From positions 1 to 13,651 of the forward strand of contig JABXJV010000429.1 in the NCBI GenBank assembly GCA_013375355.1: DNA of 13,651 nucleotides, read 5' to 3'. The DNA comes from Candidatus Helarchaeota archaeon. Its GTDB lineage: Archaea > Asgardarchaeota > Lokiarchaeia > Helarchaeales > JABXJV01. Under the pieces are notes generated by a model, which had not been told where the DNA came from, searched no databases, and worked only from the letters and a program-made list of their open reading frames with translations. Shown in pieces: positions 11,961 through 13,651 of the stretch; positions within the stretch are counted from its first letter, which is position 1; every line of letters begins with the position of its first letter. The translations under genes and the position numbers were made by a program.

Positions 11961-12947
11961 TCAAATTTTAACCAAAATCTTAATGAATTTCCTTTCTCCA
12001 GGTTGAAGATATTCTTCAAAACCGCTTTGAATATCCTTTAAAGGAATAATTTTTGAGATAAATTCAGATGCTTTAACTTTATTTTTAGCAAATAAGTCTA
12101 ATGTAGTCTTTATATCCTCTTTATCATGTCCCCATGTCCCTATCATACAAATTTCTTTTATAGTCATAGAAAAAATGGGAAAGGTAATTTTTTCCCTTTG
12201 AACTCCTTCTAAAACAATGGTTCCTCCCTTTTTTATACTATCAATTGCCATCATCAAGGCCTGTTCGTTTCCAACACACTCAAATACAAATGTAGGTTTA
12301 CCATTTTTTCTAAAATATTTATTAATCTTGACTCTACTAGGGGGTAAAGTAATGTTCGCGCCTAATTCTTTGGCTTTTTCCCTTAAAAATTCGTGAGGTT
12401 CAACAACCATAACATATTCGGGATCTTTTTCACCCATTAAAACATTTAATGTAGCTAATCCCATGTTTCCCCCTCCAATAATCATTATTTTTTGATTTTT
12501 TGTTATTTTTGATAACTTTAGTGCACGTATTATTGCCGCAAATGATTCAATTAAAGTAGCTTCCTCGAGAGAGACATTTTCAGGAATTTTGTAAAGGTAA
12601 TTTTTATGGATTTTAACAAACTCGGCAAATGCACCATCCTTAATAATTCCTATATGTCTAGGAACATCTTTATCTATATCAATCACTGGGTTTATTCCTG
12701 TTACCTTATCGCCTATTTTGAATCCTAATCTTGATACATTTTCTCCAATTTCTGTAATTTCAGCGGAAAATTCATGCCCCATTATAATAGGAGTCTGATA
12801 ATGGGAATATTTATAATTAGAAACATCACTACCACAAATTCCACAATAACTTACTTTTACTATTGTATAATCGGGACTAACAGTTGGTTTTGGGTAATCT
12901 TCCCTATAAATTATCTTTCTTACATCTTCAAAAATTGCGGCTCGCAA
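11961..12947 (-). CDS. Zinc-type medium-chain alcohol/polyol dehydrogenase lacking structural-zinc cysteines
   Basis: A 328-residue MDR-family oxidoreductase, NAD(P)-dependent, likely acting on an alcohol, polyol or threonine-like substrate. The catalytic domain has YCGICGSD (34-41, zinc Cys38), GHEF (57-60, His58-Glu59) and the LIES acid (about 132-135). The nucleotide fold is IIGGGNMGLA (156-165), with Glu183 after the second strand (VVEPHE), favouring NAD. The lobe that usually holds four structural-zinc cysteines is present only as INPVIDIDKDVPRHIG (85-100), without cysteine, and the protein is a little shorter than the usual about 340-350. Start: TTG at 12947, fixed by a full GGAGGTG Shine-Dalgarno (12956-12962) eight bases upstream and by the typical N-terminus MRAAIF. 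It is divergent from the edge GTPase and followed by the possible 29-residue peptide. Confidence 0.9.
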   Translation of the reverse strand: MRAAIFEDVRKIIYREDYPKPTVSPDYTIVKVSYCGICGSDVSNYKYSHYQTPIIMGHEFSAEITEIGENVSRLGFKIGDKVTGINPVIDIDKDVPRHIGIIKDGAFAEFVKIHKNYLYKIPENVSLEEATLIESFAAIIRALKLSKITKNQKIMIIGGGNMGLATLNVLMGEKDPEYVMVVEPHEFLREKAKELGANITLPPSRVKINKYFRKNGKPTFVFECVGNEQALMMAIDSIKKGGTIVLEGVQREKITFPIFSMTIKEICMIGTWGHDKEDIKTTLDLFAKNKVKASEFISKIIPLKDIQSGFEEYLQPGERKFIKILVKI

Positions 12948-12955
12948 TAAAGTAA

Positions 12956-12962
12956 CACCTCC
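12956..12962 (-). promoter_or_regulatory. Ribosome binding site GGAGGTG that fixes a TTG start
   Basis: On the minus strand GGAGGTG lies eight bases before the TTG at 12947. It is the strongest Shine-Dalgarno in the window and identifies the dehydrogenase start. Confidence 0.75.
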
Positions 12963-12993
12963 GTATTATATTGAATTTACTTTGGAAATTCCG

Positions 12994-13006
12994 TGTTTAT
13001 ATATAC
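12994..13006 (-). promoter_or_regulatory. TATA-like element between the dehydrogenase and the edge GTPase
   Basis: The minus strand reads GTATATATAAACA, a good box A match about 54 bases before the TTG start. It would give a leader of about 28 bases containing the GGAGGTG site. The element is near-symmetric, so use on the plus strand is also possible. Confidence 0.4.
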
Positions 13007-13032
13007 AACAGTTCATTAAATTTATTCGAAAG

Positions 13033-13044
13033 AAATTTAAATTT
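13033..13044 (+). promoter_or_regulatory. Palindromic TATA-like element for the edge GTPase
   Basis: AAATTTAAATTT, a perfect 12-base palindrome, is centred about 51 bases before the GTPase ATG. As box A it would set initiation near 13065 with a leader of about 25 bases that includes GGAG at 13079-13082. Confidence 0.35.
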
Positions 13045-13089
13045 GATTCCACAAAATTACTTAATTTCTTTTTGCAACGGAGACTTTAG

Positions 13090-13651
13090 ATGAGTAATAT
13101 TATCTTAAAGATAGCTCTTTTTGGCGATGAAAAAGTTGGCAAAACTGTAGTTGCAAAAAAATATTCAGAAAACACATTTTTAGTAAATTATAAAATGACC
13201 ATAGCATCGGATTTTATGACAAAAGATGTTACGGTAGGTAATTTTCCCGTAAAATTACAGATTTGGGATTTTGGCGGATCAGATAGATTTGCAGATTTGC
13301 GACCCATGTATTATAAGGGTTTAAAAGGAGCAGTATTTTTATTTGATCTGAGCAACAGGCAGTCATTTGAAAATCTTGATAAGTGGTTTAACGAAGTAAA
13401 ACCTGATGCAATGGGAGCAAAGTATGTCATTGTTGGAAATAAGAGTGATTTGTCAGAACGCCAAGTAACAACTGAAGAGGGCAGCCGTTATGCTTTAGAT
13501 CGAGGTGCCGAATATTTTGAAATTTCAGCAAAAACTGGTGAAAATATTGCCCAAGCATTTGAAACGTTAGCAGAAAGAATAATGGAACTTGCAGTTGAAG
13601 CAGCAAAGCCGACTGTCGTTACCCCCGAACAAGTTACTACTACACCTGAAC
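13090..13651 (+). CDS. Rab-like small GTPase with Ser in place of the catalytic Gln (cut by right edge)
   Basis: 187 residues are visible and the frame is open at the edge. It is a Ras-superfamily G domain: P-loop GDEKVGKT (12-19), switch I Thr37 (YKMTIASDF), switch II WDFGGSDRF (59-67), VFLFDLSN (82-89), GNKSDL (116-121) and EISAK (144-148). The residue equal to Ras Gln61 is Ser64, and the Gly-Gly before it recalls Arf/Rag proteins, although the rest is Rab-like. After the domain a Pro/Thr/Val/Glu-rich tail begins (AAKPTVVTPEQVTTTPE), so a linker and a further domain or an extended C-terminus probably lie outside the window. The ATG has GGAG (13079-13082) seven bases upstream. It is divergent from the dehydrogenase. 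Together with the other two GTPase genes it supports an Asgard origin. Confidence 0.88.
   Translation, partial: MSNIILKIALFGDEKVGKTVVAKKYSENTFLVNYKMTIASDFMTKDVTVGNFPVKLQIWDFGGSDRFADLRPMYYKGLKGAVFLFDLSNRQSFENLDKWFNEVKPDAMGAKYVIVGNKSDLSERQVTTEEGSRYALDRGAEYFEISAKTGENIAQAFETLAERIMELAVEAAKPTVVTPEQVTTTPE

Overview
The window is strongly AT-rich and reads as archaeal, most likely from an Asgard archaeon (Lokiarchaeia-like). The grounds are three eukaryotic-style small GTPases within 13.6 kb (a Ras/Rab-type domain fused to a large N-terminal domain, a Rag/Arf-like G domain, and a Rab-like protein cut by the right edge), archaeal-type Shine-Dalgarno sequences (GGAGGTG, GGTGA, GTGAT), TTG/GTG starts supported by them, and short T-tract terminators. 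The taxonomic call is an inference from gene content; no rRNA or tRNA gene was seen.

Layout. (1) 1-1523, minus strand: a truncated unrecognised gene and an N-terminally anchored metallophosphoesterase of purple-acid-phosphatase layout. (2) 1845-3314, plus: IMP dehydrogenase, followed by a two-way T-tract terminator and a small convergent membrane protein (3367-3579). (3) 3752-5925: a GTPase module. A two-domain GTPase on the minus strand is divergent from an ArsR-type regulator that is followed, codirectionally, by a Rag-like GTPase. (4) 5983-11048: a thiol, iron-sulfur and rubredoxin redox island. It holds two tandem glutaredoxin-like paralogues, a cysteine-rich (CCG) HdrB/HdrD-like protein, a CPHC thioredoxin-fold protein, an acidic mini-rubredoxin, an acyl-CoA dehydrogenase coupled to an NAD(P)H:rubredoxin-reductase-like flavoprotein, and, divergent from the latter, a basic mini-rubredoxin. 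(5) 11087-12947: a GyrI-like small-molecule-binding protein with a poly-lysine tail, a possible 29-residue peptide gene, and a zinc-type medium-chain dehydrogenase without its structural-zinc cysteines. (6) 13090 to the edge: the third GTPase.

How the parts may work together (inference): the flavoprotein could reduce the two rubredoxins, which have opposite net charge and so may serve different partners. The acyl-CoA dehydrogenase, four bases downstream of the flavoprotein, may exchange electrons with the same pool. The thiol proteins and the CCG protein suggest disulfide/thiol chemistry in the same anaerobic metabolism. The GTPase genes flank this island and show no obvious functional link to it, but the ArsR/Rag-like pair with its palindrome-rich divergent promoter looks like a locally controlled signalling unit.

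No CRISPR array, insertion sequence, tRNA or rRNA was found. The only gene-free stretch longer than 300 bases is the divergent intergenic region 1524-1844.
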